Positions 7,240 to 16,399 of a stretch of 35,710 nucleotides of DNA are shown one piece after another. Numbering within the stretch: the stretch's first letter is position 1; each line of letters begins with the position of its first letter. Position numbers and translations under genes: made by a program. The DNA is from Planctomycetota bacterium (GTDB lineage Bacteria; Planctomycetota; Planctomycetia; Pirellulales; UBA7805): NCBI GenBank assembly GCA_021413705.1, contig JAIOPX010000204.1, positions 1-35,710 on the forward strand, in the 5' to 3' direction. The notes below the pieces were generated by a model. It was not told the DNA's origin, searched no databases, and worked only from the letters and a program-made list of their open reading frames with translations.

Positions 7240-8677
7240 TCGCCGCCAGCACTTCATCGACCGACACAGTGGCAAAGGAACTGGCGTAATCGGCCATGGC
7301 ATAGGGGATAATCAGTTCCCGGCCATGCAGCGCGGCCCCGCAACTGTAGACCACGTTGGGAACATAGCCTTCACGCTCGTTCTCATTAGGGGCTAGCAAC
7401 GGTTCGGAAAGTCGGCCGATCACCTTGCTGGGGTTCTCCAGGTCCAACAGAAATGCTCCCATCGAGTACTTTCGCATCGGGCCGACGCCGTGACTCAGCA
7501 CCAGCCAGCCGGCCTCCGTTTCGATCGGCGAGCCGCAGTTGCCCAACTGGATGTACTCCCACGGATACGTGGGCTTGAGGATCAACTCCTTCGTGTACCA
7601 GAAATTGAGCATGTCCGAATACATCAGGAAAATGTTCTCATTGTCCTGCCGCGAGAGCATGGCATAGTGACCGTCGATCTTGCGAGGAAACAGAGCAAAA
7701 CCTTTGTTGCGGACTTCAGGACCGTTGAGCGTGCTGATCTTGAATCGCAGAAAATCTTCGGTCTCCAGCAGTTGCGGCAGAACAATTTTGCCGTCGAACG
7801 CGGAATACGTCGCATAATACCGGGTGGCGCCGTCCTCCTCCTGGAACAGCACGAATCGGGCATCCTCAATGCCGTTGGTTTCCGTCGGCGAGTAAGGAAA
7901 AATGCAGCGCTCCGAAAGGCTCTGGTCCGGCTCATAGAAAGATTCGTAGTTCGATTTGGCTAGTGCCAGCACTCCCTTGGAGACCGGTTCCCATTCCGCT
8001 TGCTTGGCGCGAAATTGGCGCAGCACCCGGCGTATGGCTTCCTCCAATTGGCTGATGCTGAACTGCTCGTCCAGCAGCAGGAACATTTGCTCGGTAAATC
8101 CGTTGGACAGGCCCAGCTCGACCAACTTTCGCTGGAACAACGGTTTTTCGTACTGCGGGTTGGGCATCACATGCGGCGTGGTAACGAACCGTGTCGGCGG
8201 ATCCACGGTGATGGTATTCTTTGCATCCACCGTGCCGGAGCGAAAAGTAATGGAGGATACGTGACCCTCCCCCGTGGCTCGCAAGCTCAACACGAACCGC
8301 CGCGATCCCTTGGGTAGTCCGCTTTGGTCGGGATGCCACACCAACGAGGGATTGAACAGCGCCGCCGATTCCAGAGAATATTCCTGAGTAAAGTAAGCGC
8401 CAATCAACAGCCGCCGCTCCTCGCTCAGCGCTTCATCGGTCAGCAAGTGATGCCGCACGCTTTCAAAGCGTTCGAGAAAATAATTTCGGAGACGTTGATG
8501 GCGGCCCTGAAACTCGCGCATCACGTCCCCCAGCAGAGCGGTGACGTGGGCGTCACTCACCGACATCACTCTGGCGATGATTTTGACTGTGCGCTCTTGG
8601 CTGACGACCTCAAAGGGCCGAAACAGCACTCGAGAATTATTCGGCTTAAGTACAATGCCCGTTCGCTTTACATCCAT
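7226..8677 (-). CDS. Large GH130-family glycosidase or phosphorylase
   Basis: 483 residues, the longer GH130 type. The N-terminal ~180 residues are family-specific and partly helical (VTALLGDVMREFQGRHQRLRNYFLERFE...). The propeller follows, with ETNGIEDARFVLFQEEDG (the EDxR motif, with Ala in place of Pro), NKGFALFPRKIDGHYAMLSRQDNENIFLMYS, IQLGNCGSPIETEAGWLVLSHGVGPMRKYSMGAFLLD and EGYVPNVVYSCGAALHGRELIIPYAMAD. The likely role is turnover of beta-mannosides; the substrate cannot be told. It lies 34 bp downstream of the GT4 gene on the same strand, almost certainly co-transcribed, which links a mannoside-acting enzyme with a glycosyltransferase. No export signal. Confidence 0.88.
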   Translation of the reverse strand: MDVKRTGIVLKPNNSRVLFRPFEVVSQERTVKIIARVMSVSDAHVTALLGDVMREFQGRHQRLRNYFLERFESVRHHLLTDEALSEERRLLIGAYFTQEYSLESAALFNPSLVWHPDQSGLPKGSRRFVLSLRATGEGHVSSITFRSGTVDAKNTITVDPPTRFVTTPHVMPNPQYEKPLFQRKLVELGLSNGFTEQMFLLLDEQFSISQLEEAIRRVLRQFRAKQAEWEPVSKGVLALAKSNYESFYEPDQSLSERCIFPYSPTETNGIEDARFVLFQEEDGATRYYATYSAFDGKIVLPQLLETEDFLRFKISTLNGPEVRNKGFALFPRKIDGHYAMLSRQDNENIFLMYSDMLNFWYTKELILKPTYPWEYIQLGNCGSPIETEAGWLVLSHGVGPMRKYSMGAFLLDLENPSKVIGRLSEPLLAPNENEREGYVPNVVYSCGAALHGRELIIPYAMADYASSFATVSVDEVLAAIKAC

Positions 8678-8711
8678 GCTGAGCGATCCAATCGGTTAGG
8701 GGAAAGCAAAA

Positions 8712-11012
8712 TCACTGCCGATTCACGGGCGTCGCGCTGCCCAGGGGTCTGAACGCCGTCAGGGCTCGATCGGTCAATTCCATTTCGGCCAACGCCATTT
8801 GAAAGGCGATGGTCGATTCAGCTCCTTGATTCTGATTCACCCGGTCCTGGTGCAGGCCGTCCCGGCATCCGCCGGTGCCGGCATCGTAAACATCCAACCC
8901 CAGATCGTTGCGCCCCAAAAACCATTCAAACGCCGTTCTGGCCTCTGTCAGCCACGAGGAGTCGCCTGTCGCCTTGCAGGCGCTGATGCATGCCGAAACG
9001 ATGGCCTGAACTTCCATCGGTTGTTGATCGAACTGGGCGCACTCCTCGCCACGTCGATAAAATCCATTGCTGCCGATGGGTCGTAAGTGGCCGTGGGGAG
9101 AGCGTTGTATCTCTAGCAGCCAACGCAGAGTGCTGAGGCCAATATCCAAAGCCCGCTGATTGCCGACTCCGTGGCCGCTGAGTATCAGAGCCTGTGAGAG
9201 CCGGGCGTTATCATAGCTGGCGATGTCTTCAAACCAAGGCCAGTTTTCCTTCGCCGTTCGGTCATAAAGGTCAATCAGGCGGGATGTGAGCGTTTCCCGC
9301 ACTTGCTCGACGCGCCGATCCCCCGAAAGACGACGGAAATATTCGTGAATTCCCAACAGGGCCAGTGCCGCCGCCCTGGGTGAGGGGACATCCACAATGG
9401 GGGGGAGGGCTTTGCCGAACATCTCAACGGCCCAATATTGAAAGTCCGCCCGGCGGCTTCTGCCCACGCAGGTGCCCAATGCCCAAAGTGCGCGACCAAA
9501 GCAATCATCGGAGCCGGGTTCGTCGATCCAGCGGCGGTCCAACGTCATGAAATTGCGGAACCGGCCCCCCTCCGCGTCGTAGGCGGCATTGAGAAACGCG
9601 GCGTACCGGGTTGCCGCGCGCAACACCGTCGGCATTTCGTTGCCCAACTCCTCCAGCATGACGGTGAGAATCAACGCACGGGCATTGTCATCGGTGCAGT
9701 AGCCATGCTCGAAATTCGGAATCGTATAGCTGGCGTGCTGAAAGATTCCGGTGGAGTCGGTCATATTCAACAAATGGTCCAGGCGCAGCACGGGTAGATC
9801 GAGCGACCGATCCTCCAGCGTTGGCACCACATAGCGACGACCGGGTTTTTCGACCAGGCTGTGCCGCGCTTGCTGGAACGTGTCCATATAGATATGGGCC
9901 ACGTTGCTCCAGATCATCTCGCGGCCAAGCATGTATGCCCGCTTTCGCATGGCATGGCGGCGATTGTCATCCCTCAACAAAGAGCAAATAGCGTCGGCAA
10001 TGGCTTTCGAATCGGCGAAAGGCACTAGCACGCCGCGGTCGTCGGCCAGCAATTCCTCCGCGTGCCAATAGGGTGTGGAAATGACGGCCTTGCCGCAACC
10101 GAATGCATAGGCCAGCGTGCCCGAGGTGACTTGCTCTGCGTTCAGGTAGGGAGTGACATAGAGGTCGGCGGCGCCAAGAAACTCCGTCAGCTCCCGTAGT
10201 TCCACAAACCGGTTGTAGAAGATGACGTTCCGCTTGATGCCCAGGTCGCTCGCCAATCGCTCCAGACTAAGGCGATAGACCTCTCCTTGGGCTCGCACGA
10301 GATTCGGGTGCGTGGCCCCTAGCACGATGTACACGAAATCGGGGAACTCCTTGAGTACCGCTGGGACGGCGCGCAGTGCATGCTCGATTCCCTTATTCGG
10401 CGCCAACAATCCAAAGGTCAGCGCCACCTGCTTCCCCTCGACGCCAAACTTGTCCTTGAAAAAATTGGAATCCACGAATGGCATGTCCGGGATGCCATGT
10501 GGGATCAAAGCGATCTTGCCGGCGTCGATGCCATAAATCTCCTGTAGCAGCGACTCCCCTTTTTCCGACATCACGATCAGCCGTGCCGACACGTCGGCCA
10601 GTTGTTCAACAACACGTCGCTGCTCTGCGTTCGGATCGCGGAGGACCGTGTGCAACGTGGTTACAATCGGCATTCGCAAATCGCGTAGCAAACCCAACAC
10701 ATGACTGCCGCTATCGCCACCATAAATGCCGAACTCGTGTTGTACGCAGACCACGTCGGCATTGCTGAAATTGAGAAAGTCGGCCGCTCTCAAGTAGGAA
10801 TCAAAATCCTGCTCGGCGATCTGAAAGCGGACTTCGGGGGGATATTCGTAACCCCCTTCAATATCATCGACTGGCACGACGCAACATTCAACGTCGGGGA
10901 ACTGATCCGAAACTGCCCGATGCAGATCAGACGTGAAGGTGGCGATTCCGCATTTGCGCGGAAAATAATCGCCGACAAACGCCACCGTGCTGACTTCGTT
11001 TACTTTTTCCAA
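8712..11012 (-). CDS. GT4 glycosyltransferase fused to an alpha-helical C-terminal domain
   Basis: About 766 residues in two parts. Residues ~1-400 are a GT-B retaining transferase of the GT4 type: VAFVGDYFPRKCGIATFTSDL at the N-terminus, VVCVQHEFGIYGGDSGSHVLGLL, VALTFGLLAPNKGIEHALRAV for the start of the nucleotide-binding half, and the sugar-nucleotide E-x7-E-like region around VTSGTLAYAFGCGKAVISTPYWHAEELL. Residues ~400-766 are mostly helical with repeats of the alpha/alpha-barrel kind (TDDNARALILTVMLEELG, NARLSQALILSGHG, TARTAFEWFLGRNDLGLDVYDAGTGGCRDGL), as in proteins where a GT4 domain is followed by a glycosidase-like domain. The frame is open from a TTG at 11054, but TTG at 11012 has AAGGAG 11 nt upstream and is preferred. 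Together with the GH130 gene 34 bp downstream it suggests synthesis and recycling of a mannose-rich oligosaccharide (inference). Confidence 0.87.
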   Translation of the reverse strand: MEKVNEVSTVAFVGDYFPRKCGIATFTSDLHRAVSDQFPDVECCVVPVDDIEGGYEYPPEVRFQIAEQDFDSYLRAADFLNFSNADVVCVQHEFGIYGGDSGSHVLGLLRDLRMPIVTTLHTVLRDPNAEQRRVVEQLADVSARLIVMSEKGESLLQEIYGIDAGKIALIPHGIPDMPFVDSNFFKDKFGVEGKQVALTFGLLAPNKGIEHALRAVPAVLKEFPDFVYIVLGATHPNLVRAQGEVYRLSLERLASDLGIKRNVIFYNRFVELRELTEFLGAADLYVTPYLNAEQVTSGTLAYAFGCGKAVISTPYWHAEELLADDRGVLVPFADSKAIADAICSLLRDDNRRHAMRKRAYMLGREMIWSNVAHIYMDTFQQARHSLVEKPGRRYVVPTLEDRSLDLPVLRLDHLLNMTDSTGIFQHASYTIPNFEHGYCTDDNARALILTVMLEELGNEMPTVLRAATRYAAFLNAAYDAEGGRFRNFMTLDRRWIDEPGSDDCFGRALWALGTCVGRSRRADFQYWAVEMFGKALPPIVDVPSPRAAALALLGIHEYFRRLSGDRRVEQVRETLTSRLIDLYDRTAKENWPWFEDIASYDNARLSQALILSGHGVGNQRALDIGLSTLRWLLEIQRSPHGHLRPIGSNGFYRRGEECAQFDQQPMEVQAIVSACISACKATGDSSWLTEARTAFEWFLGRNDLGLDVYDAGTGGCRDGLHQDRVNQNQGAESTIAFQMALAEMELTDRALTAFRPLGSATPVNRQ

Positions 11013-11189
11013 GGCACAAGATTCTCCTTGCTTTGCAAACCGCGTTTCTGGCAAATGTGTGCCGTTACGGGTGCATCATACCGTAATGTGAGGCAAATAG
11101 CTCCCTGGAATATTTCCAACCTCAACCCGTCGGATGTCCATACAACTCGCGAACAGCATTGATTCCAGACCCCTCCCCCTATCTTTTCC

Positions 11190-11373
11190 CGCAACATGCG
11201 TTATGCTGGTGAAGTGGTGTGGGTGGCGACCCATGTGCGGTTCCCCCCCTAAATTGCAGCGTTGAATTCGGACGACTTGATACAGAGCAGCCCCACCCGT
11301 GTCGGGAGGCTCGATGAAAAGTAGGCCGACGTGGCGGAATACCTCAGGGTGTTCCGCCACGTCGGCTTTTTTT
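11190..11373 (+). ncRNA. Candidate structured leader or small RNA
   Basis: Non-coding stretch with several hairpins read on the plus strand: 11217-11224 with 11229-11236 (8 bp around a GGCG loop, three of the pairs G-U, which favours plus-strand RNA), a small CCCG/CGGG hairpin around 11297-11306, and then the intrinsic terminator at 11325-11373. The transcript would end 50 nt before the hybrid kinase start codon. It could be an independent small RNA or an attenuator leader for the kinase. The 11211-11240 segment also faintly recalls a stem seen in group II introns. No known Rfam family was recognised, and the 5' end and promoter are not determined. Confidence 0.35.
11325..11373 (+). terminator. 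Strong intrinsic terminator upstream of the hybrid kinase
   Basis: Perfect 15-bp GC-rich stem (11325-11339 with 11352-11366), a 12-nt loop and seven T residues (11367-11373). It is unidirectional: the opposite strand lacks a T-run after the stem. It ends 50 nt before the kinase ATG, with no recognised gene ahead of it on this strand. Confidence 0.85.
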
Positions 11374-11422
11374 GTTTGCATTGGGTTGGCATCGGTCGCC
11401 GTTGCCGAAGGAGAAAGTGGAC

Positions 11423-13429
11423 ATGTTGGAAGATACTGCGGAACTGCCGCGGATGGAAGAAAGCGTACAAGTTTCGGAGGTCCGATATCGGCGGCTGTTC
11501 GAATCATCAAAAGACGGCATCCTCATTCTCGACGCCGCCACCGCCAAAATCACAGACGCCAACCCATTCATAAGTGAATTGCTTGGGTTTTCTCAATCCG
11601 AATTGATCGGCAAGGAACTATGGGAAATCGGATTGTTCAAGGACGTTGAGGAGAGCAAGGAGGCCATGCAAAAGCTGCAAGCGGATGGCTACATTCGTTA
11701 CGAAGACTTGCCGCTGGAAACCAAGGCGGGGAAAAAGGCCGACGTGGAGTTCGTCAGCAATGTTTATACCGAGGGGCATCACACCGTCATACAGTGCAAC
11801 ATTCGTGACATCACCGATCGCAAGCGGGTCGAACAGGCGCTCCACGAGAGCCACACCCGGTTCGAGTCCCTCTTTGATGCCTCCCCGGTCGGCATGTACC
11901 TGGTGGACGGAACCCTTCGCATTCGACTGGTGAGCCGGACGGCTCGCCCCGTATTCGGCGAGATTGGCGAACTAATCGGCAGAGACTTCCTCGAAGTCAT
12001 TCACATCCTCTGGCCGCCGCAACGAGCCGACGAGATCGTCGCCCGCTTCCGACACACTCTGGAAACCGGTGAGCCCTATGTTGCTCCTGAGTTCAGCGCG
12101 GAGCGATTTGACCTAAAGGTGATCGAATACTACGACTGGCAGATCCATCGCGTCTCCCTGGCGGATGGAGATTTCGGCGTCGTCTGCTATTTCGTGGATA
12201 TCTCCGAGAGAATGCGAATGTCCAACGAACTACGCCAGTACTCCGCTAATTTATCCGAGTCCGACCGCCGCAAGAACGAGTTTTTGGCGATGCTGGCCCA
12301 TGAACTCCGCAATCCCCTTGCTCCAATCCGCCATGCCCTGCAAATCATGCGGCTGACGGAGAATCGCGATGGGCTGAACGAGTCCAATGGCATTGATGCG
12401 CAAGCTTCCCCACGTAGCGCTTCCTACGAGATGATGGAACGCCAGGTAGGTCAGTTGGTGCGGCTCGTGGACGACTTGCTCGATGTGAGTCGCATCAGCC
12501 GGGGCAACATCGAGCTTCGCAGAGAGCGAGTTGAACTGGCCGCGGTCGTTCATCAGGCCGTCGAAGCAACACGCGCGTTGTATCAAGGCATGGAACATAA
12601 CCTGACCGCCGCGCTGCCGTCCCAACCGATTTACCTAAGCGCCGATCCAACCCGGCTGGCACAGGTAGTGGGGAACCTGCTGAACAATGCCTGTAAGTTT
12701 ACCGACAAGGGAGGACGCATTTCGCTCACGGTGACGATAGAGCAGCAGATGGCTGTCCTGCGAGTTCAGGACAACGGCATCGGCATCGCCTCCAAGCTGC
12801 TTCCGCGACTCTTCGACATGTTCATGCAGGTCGATACCTCGCTGGAACGATCGATCAGCGGCCTGGGGATCGGCTTGACTCTGGTGAAAAATCTCGTGGA
12901 GTTGCATGGCGGTACCGTGGAAGTTCATAGCGACGGGATCGGACAGGGGAGTGAGTTCGTGGTACGCCTGCCGATCTTGGAAGAGGCTCCGATCGTGCCT
13001 CCAGCAGTTCCGACGGCCGGCGAACCGACTACACTGGCTTGCCGCATTCTTGTCGTCGATGACAACCGGGACTCGGCCAAGTCGTTGGCGATGTTGCTTA
13101 CACTGTCAGACAACGAGACGCGTACGGCCTATGACGGCCTGGAGGCGTTGGAAGCGGCAGCCACATTTCGTCCGAATGTTATTCTCTTGGACATCGGGCT
13201 GCCAAAGCTCAATGGCTTTGAGGTGTGTCGCCACATTCGCCTGCAGACATGGGGCAAAGACATGGTGCTGGTGGCCCTCACCGGATGGGGGCAAGATGAA
13301 GATCGGCAAAAGTCCCTCGATGCCGGGTTCAACGCCCACATGGTCAAACCGGTCGGTCACGCCGCGCTCACGAAGTTGCTGGCCGAGTTGCTCCCTCTGC
13401 CAGTTGAATGCATTCAGCAAAACAAGTGA
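11423..13429 (+). CDS. Hybrid sensor histidine kinase/response regulator (PAS-PAS-HisKA-HATPase-REC)
   Basis: About 668 residues with no membrane segment, so a cytosolic sensor. Order of domains: PAS 1 (~20-135, YRRLFESSKDGILILDA... NIRDITDRKR), PAS 2 (~140-270, FESLFDASPVGMYLVDG... VDISERMR), HisKA with the phospho-acceptor His at ~293 in MLAHELRNPLAPI, HATPase_c (~395-515, with NLLNNACKFTDKGG, VQDNGIGIASKLLPRLFDMF and GLGIGLTLVKNLVELHGG), and a C-terminal receiver (~540-660) with acidic pocket VVDDNRD, phospho-Asp ~590 in ILLDIGLP, and VKPVG for the conserved Lys. The receiver has no output domain, so phosphate must pass to a partner that is not in this window. The start is secure: AAGGAG ends 9 nt before the ATG at 11423, and the longer frame would begin inside the terminator T-run. 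The signal sensed is unknown. Confidence 0.95.
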   Translation: MLEDTAELPRMEESVQVSEVRYRRLFESSKDGILILDAATAKITDANPFISELLGFSQSELIGKELWEIGLFKDVEESKEAMQKLQADGYIRYEDLPLETKAGKKADVEFVSNVYTEGHHTVIQCNIRDITDRKRVEQALHESHTRFESLFDASPVGMYLVDGTLRIRLVSRTARPVFGEIGELIGRDFLEVIHILWPPQRADEIVARFRHTLETGEPYVAPEFSAERFDLKVIEYYDWQIHRVSLADGDFGVVCYFVDISERMRMSNELRQYSANLSESDRRKNEFLAMLAHELRNPLAPIRHALQIMRLTENRDGLNESNGIDAQASPRSASYEMMERQVGQLVRLVDDLLDVSRISRGNIELRRERVELAAVVHQAVEATRALYQGMEHNLTAALPSQPIYLSADPTRLAQVVGNLLNNACKFTDKGGRISLTVTIEQQMAVLRVQDNGIGIASKLLPRLFDMFMQVDTSLERSISGLGIGLTLVKNLVELHGGTVEVHSDGIGQGSEFVVRLPILEEAPIVPPAVPTAGEPTTLACRILVVDDNRDSAKSLAMLLTLSDNETRTAYDGLEALEAAATFRPNVILLDIGLPKLNGFEVCRHIRLQTWGKDMVLVALTGWGQDEDRQKSLDAGFNAHMVKPVGHAALTKLLAELLPLPVECIQQNK

Positions 13430-13665
13430 TAGCACAACCCCGCCGACCTTAAGCATGGCGCCGGTTTGCCCAATCTTCCAAACTCTATCCCTCCACTTTT
13501 AGGCCAACAGAGAGAAAGTCCCCGAATTTCTTTTTTCGGTCTTGCCGGACCGATGCGGTTTTTGTATCGTCCGCCGGCTTTTCCAGGTGCGACTTCTCGC
13601 AGCGATATGCCCTGCGCCTACATCGCCGCGTTCTCCTCATCTCAGTTCAAATGTGAGAAACGATC

Positions 13666-14331
13666 ATGGCCTGTTCCACAATTTTCTCCCCTCGCGCGTG
13701 GCTGATCGCCGCCGCCATGGTTTTGCCTGTCACGGGATGGGGTTGCTCGCTCCTGGCAACCGGACTTTGGGTTCTCGATCCCAACGATACGGAAGCGGAG
13801 TACAAAGGGCTGAAAGAGCAGCGCGTAGCGGTGGTCTGTCGTGCCGGCGCGGCATCGCAGATGGAAGCGGCCGGCGCCACGCACGAAATTGCGAGACAGG
13901 TTTCAGCACTGCTGAAGAAAAACGTGCCGCACATCCGCCTGATTTCTCAGAAAGATGTCGATGACTGGATGGATAATAATGAAATGAAGTCTTGCGCGGA
14001 ACTAGGCAAAGCGCTACGGGCCGATAAAGTGGTAGCCATCGATCTGGCGCAACTGAGCCTCTACGACGGGAAAACGCTCTTTCAGGGACGCGCCCAGGCG
14101 AATCTTACCGTCTACGATATCCGCGACGGAAGCAGCGTGGAACTTAGGCCGGCGGACGTGTCATATCCCCCGAAGAACGGCGTACCGACGGATATTCCCG
14201 AGCAGCAATTCCGCGCCCGTTTCCTGGAAGTCTTGTGCGGACAGCTTGCGCGGCGATTCTATCGCTTCGATTCAGGAGAAGTCGATGACAACTTCTATAG
14301 CGAGACGCCGCTTGGATTTAGCCGTCACTGA
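13666..14331 (+). CDS. Putative lipoprotein of unknown function
   Basis: 221 residues. The N-terminus (FSPRAWLIAAAMVLPVTGWGCSLL) is a signal peptide with a Cys at the right distance; TGWGC is an imperfect lipobox, so lipid attachment is possible but not sure. The mature part has an alternating pattern (RVAVVCRAGAASQMEAA... HEIARQVSALLKKNVPHIRLISQKDVDDWMDNN... ALRADKVVAIDLAQLSLYDG... GRAQANLTVYDIRDGS) that resembles periplasmic proteins which test for an operon-specific component, such as the CsgG/LPP20-type fold with an alpha-beta nucleus. I cannot name the family. It follows the hybrid kinase by 236 bp and converges on the VWA gene with 37 bp between. Confidence 0.7.
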   Translation: MACSTIFSPRAWLIAAAMVLPVTGWGCSLLATGLWVLDPNDTEAEYKGLKEQRVAVVCRAGAASQMEAAGATHEIARQVSALLKKNVPHIRLISQKDVDDWMDNNEMKSCAELGKALRADKVVAIDLAQLSLYDGKTLFQGRAQANLTVYDIRDGSSVELRPADVSYPPKNGVPTDIPEQQFRARFLEVLCGQLARRFYRFDSGEVDDNFYSETPLGFSRH

Positions 14332-14368
14332 GCGGATGGCAACCATCAGGCGGAGCGAGAGGGATACA

Positions 14369-16399
14369 TTATAACTTCGGAGGCTGGCGCGTCTGCTTGG
14401 GCGGAATCATGTTCCGCTGATCATCGCGAGGCCGAGGTGGATTGTTGTTATTGTTGTTCGGTTGAGCAACCCGCGGAGGATTCACGTTGGTAAATGTCTC
14501 CCGCCATTGCCAGCCCATCGGGTCGGCTAGCTCTTCCGCGGCCACCATCGCCCACGGCGTGCCAGGGTGCTGCTCGACCACGCGACTCAGGTAGAATTCG
14601 GCCAGTTTGGCTTCTTTCTCCAATGCGCTGCCGGAAGACACTTCTTTGGAACTGACCAGATCCCAGGTGTCGTTCTTGGAATTCTGAAACTTCATTCCTC
14701 GCTTGGCCTTAGCCAGCATCGAGTTATAGCCCTCGGTGCGAACCTTCAACGCCATGACTTGCCCCATGGCCAGATCATAGCCCGCCTGCCAGCGCGGTTC
14801 ATTGATTCTTTCCCGATCGCTCTTCCCCTGCATCAGCGTCGATTGAAGGTCTCGAACTTTCGGTTCCAGTTTGGCAGCCTGCTGCTGTGCATCGGAAAGC
14901 TGTCGGGCCAGGTCCGCTTCATCCCGACGGCGGAATCTCAGTTGCGGATTCGTGATCGGACTGACCCAGGTCTTGCCAGAGGCATCAATCAGCGCCCGCT
15001 TGGCGCGGTTCCCTTGCAGCCGCTTCTTGTATTCGGCCGCCGTCACATAATCTGGACGATACTTGCGCATCGCGTTGGCGTCGAAGAAATACTTGATATA
15101 AGACGACAGATGGGACGTTTCTGCTCGACTCACCGGCCGATCCGGATTGCGATTCGGATGCACGGTGAAATAGATGCCGCCGGTGGCCACTGCCAGGCGG
15201 GTGAGGTTGTATGGGCCAAAGCCCGAATCGAGCGGTTCTTCCTGACGCCGTCCCCCCGTAAAGGCAATTTTCACTCGTTCCGGCAGCAAGGTCTCCGGCC
15301 CCTGAGTGACCGTGGTCCATTGGGGATCCTGGTTGTAGCGTGGATCAGGATCGATCCACTTCACTTCCACGTCCTTGCGACCAAACGGAGACGGAATGCC
15401 GATGACATAATTGCGAATTCCATAGTGACGCGACAGGTTGACGGCTTGGTCCAAAAGCTCAACGCCTTTGCCCACCGTCTGATTTCCATCATCACCCGTT
15501 TCGTCGGTGAAGATGATGAACATGATGTTGCGTTTAGTCTTTTCGTTGTTGGCATAACGCTTGTATTCATCCGCAGCCCGACAAACGGCCTCGAAAGTCC
15601 GCTCCACGCCGCTATCGTCGTTCTTGATGCTGTTAATGGCCGCTTTAATTTCTGACAGTTGATCGGTAGGATGCGATGTCAACAGGCGAATGTCTTTGCC
15701 AAATGCCACCACGGAAGTCAGCAACGGTTTATCGTCGTGCTTGGCGAAGGCAGGGTGCTGACTCGCCTCGACGACGCCCAGTTCCTCATAGATGCGATCC
15801 AAACGCTTGTAGATCGCTTCACGTTGGCCTGAGAGGCTTAGGGATTGATCAAAAAACCAGACGATCAGCGTTTTGCGCTGGTCCAGTGAATCGAGAATCT
15901 CGCGAGTGATTCGATCCACCGCTCCCGCTGCACCTGTCACACCGGTTCCTGCCGCTCCCTGGCGGAACACGGACGTGTCCAATTCAGCAGACTCCAACGG
16001 CAGTAGCGGTTTCTCGATGTTGATATCGCCCAGCTCGGTCAAGACCTGGGGAGTCTCGACCACGGAACCCGACTGCAACATAGGAACTTCCTGCTCCACC
16101 TGGCCAAGCCCCTCGGCCATCGAGAGGCCGTTGACGCTGTTGGCACCAATTTCCTTGGTCTCGAGGTCGGAATAGGCAAAGTCCGTCGGAGGCTGGAAAT
16201 CTTCCAGCAGCGGGACGGCGGTCAACTCCACAACTTTTTCTGTTTGCGGCAATTCAAAAAAAGTGGCCGCCAACAAGATAAGTACGCTGAGGTGAACGAC
16301 CAGGCTGATAAGCCATGCGGGCGCGTCTCCTTCGAGGGGCGCGTTTTCCTCGCCGGTCTGAACCTGCCACCAGTTCTGAAGTCGCTTGATAGGATTCAA
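14369..16399 (-). CDS. Membrane-anchored von Willebrand factor A (VWA) domain protein
   Basis: About 676 residues from the chosen start. Residues ~1-28 are cytoplasmic (NPIKRLQNWWQVQTGEE), then one membrane segment (AWLISLVVHLSVLILLAATFF). The large remainder lies outside. A VWA fold begins near residue 178 with KTLIVWFFDQSLSLSG: D-x-S-x-S starting at D184 is an intact MIDAS metal site, and IIFTDETGDDGNQT supplies the later Asp. The C-terminal half is helical and polar (ARQLSDAQQQAAKLEPKVRDLQ) and ends in an Asn/Pro-rich tail. The frame extends upstream to a TTG at 16567, but those ~56 residues look unprotein-like. TTG at 16399 has GGGGA 8 nt before it, and an extended -10 promoter lies between the two. 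Such VWA proteins are common in Planctomycetes; the partner or ligand is unknown. Confidence 0.85.
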   Translation of the reverse strand: MNPIKRLQNWWQVQTGEENAPLEGDAPAWLISLVVHLSVLILLAATFFELPQTEKVVELTAVPLLEDFQPPTDFAYSDLETKEIGANSVNGLSMAEGLGQVEQEVPMLQSGSVVETPQVLTELGDINIEKPLLPLESAELDTSVFRQGAAGTGVTGAAGAVDRITREILDSLDQRKTLIVWFFDQSLSLSGQREAIYKRLDRIYEELGVVEASQHPAFAKHDDKPLLTSVVAFGKDIRLLTSHPTDQLSEIKAAINSIKNDDSGVERTFEAVCRAADEYKRYANNEKTKRNIMFIIFTDETGDDGNQTVGKGVELLDQAVNLSRHYGIRNYVIGIPSPFGRKDVEVKWIDPDPRYNQDPQWTTVTQGPETLLPERVKIAFTGGRRQEEPLDSGFGPYNLTRLAVATGGIYFTVHPNRNPDRPVSRAETSHLSSYIKYFFDANAMRKYRPDYVTAAEYKKRLQGNRAKRALIDASGKTWVSPITNPQLRFRRRDEADLARQLSDAQQQAAKLEPKVRDLQSTLMQGKSDRERINEPRWQAGYDLAMGQVMALKVRTEGYNSMLAKAKRGMKFQNSKNDTWDLVSSKEVSSGSALEKEAKLAEFYLSRVVEQHPGTPWAMVAAEELADPMGWQWRETFTNVNPPRVAQPNNNNNNPPRPRDDQRNMIPPKQTRQPPKL

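Larger units (their letters stand above)
11013..11422. other. Intergenic region between GT4 and hybrid kinase genes
   Basis: About 410 bp between divergent genes. The left part must hold the GT4 promoter, but no clear -35/-10 pair was found. The right part holds a structured RNA candidate and a strong terminator, annotated separately. No protein-coding frame here is convincing. Confidence 0.5.

Noticed and set aside
6190..8677. Sequencing error at the GH130 convergent overlap
   Set aside because: Both C-termini read naturally through the 14-bp overlap and both stop codons are clean, so a genuine short overlap is the simpler view.
11190..11290. Group II intron remnant
   Set aside because: One hairpin resembles an intron stem, but there is no 5' GUGYG boundary, no domain V and no reverse transcriptase; it is kept only as an alternative reading of the RNA candidate.
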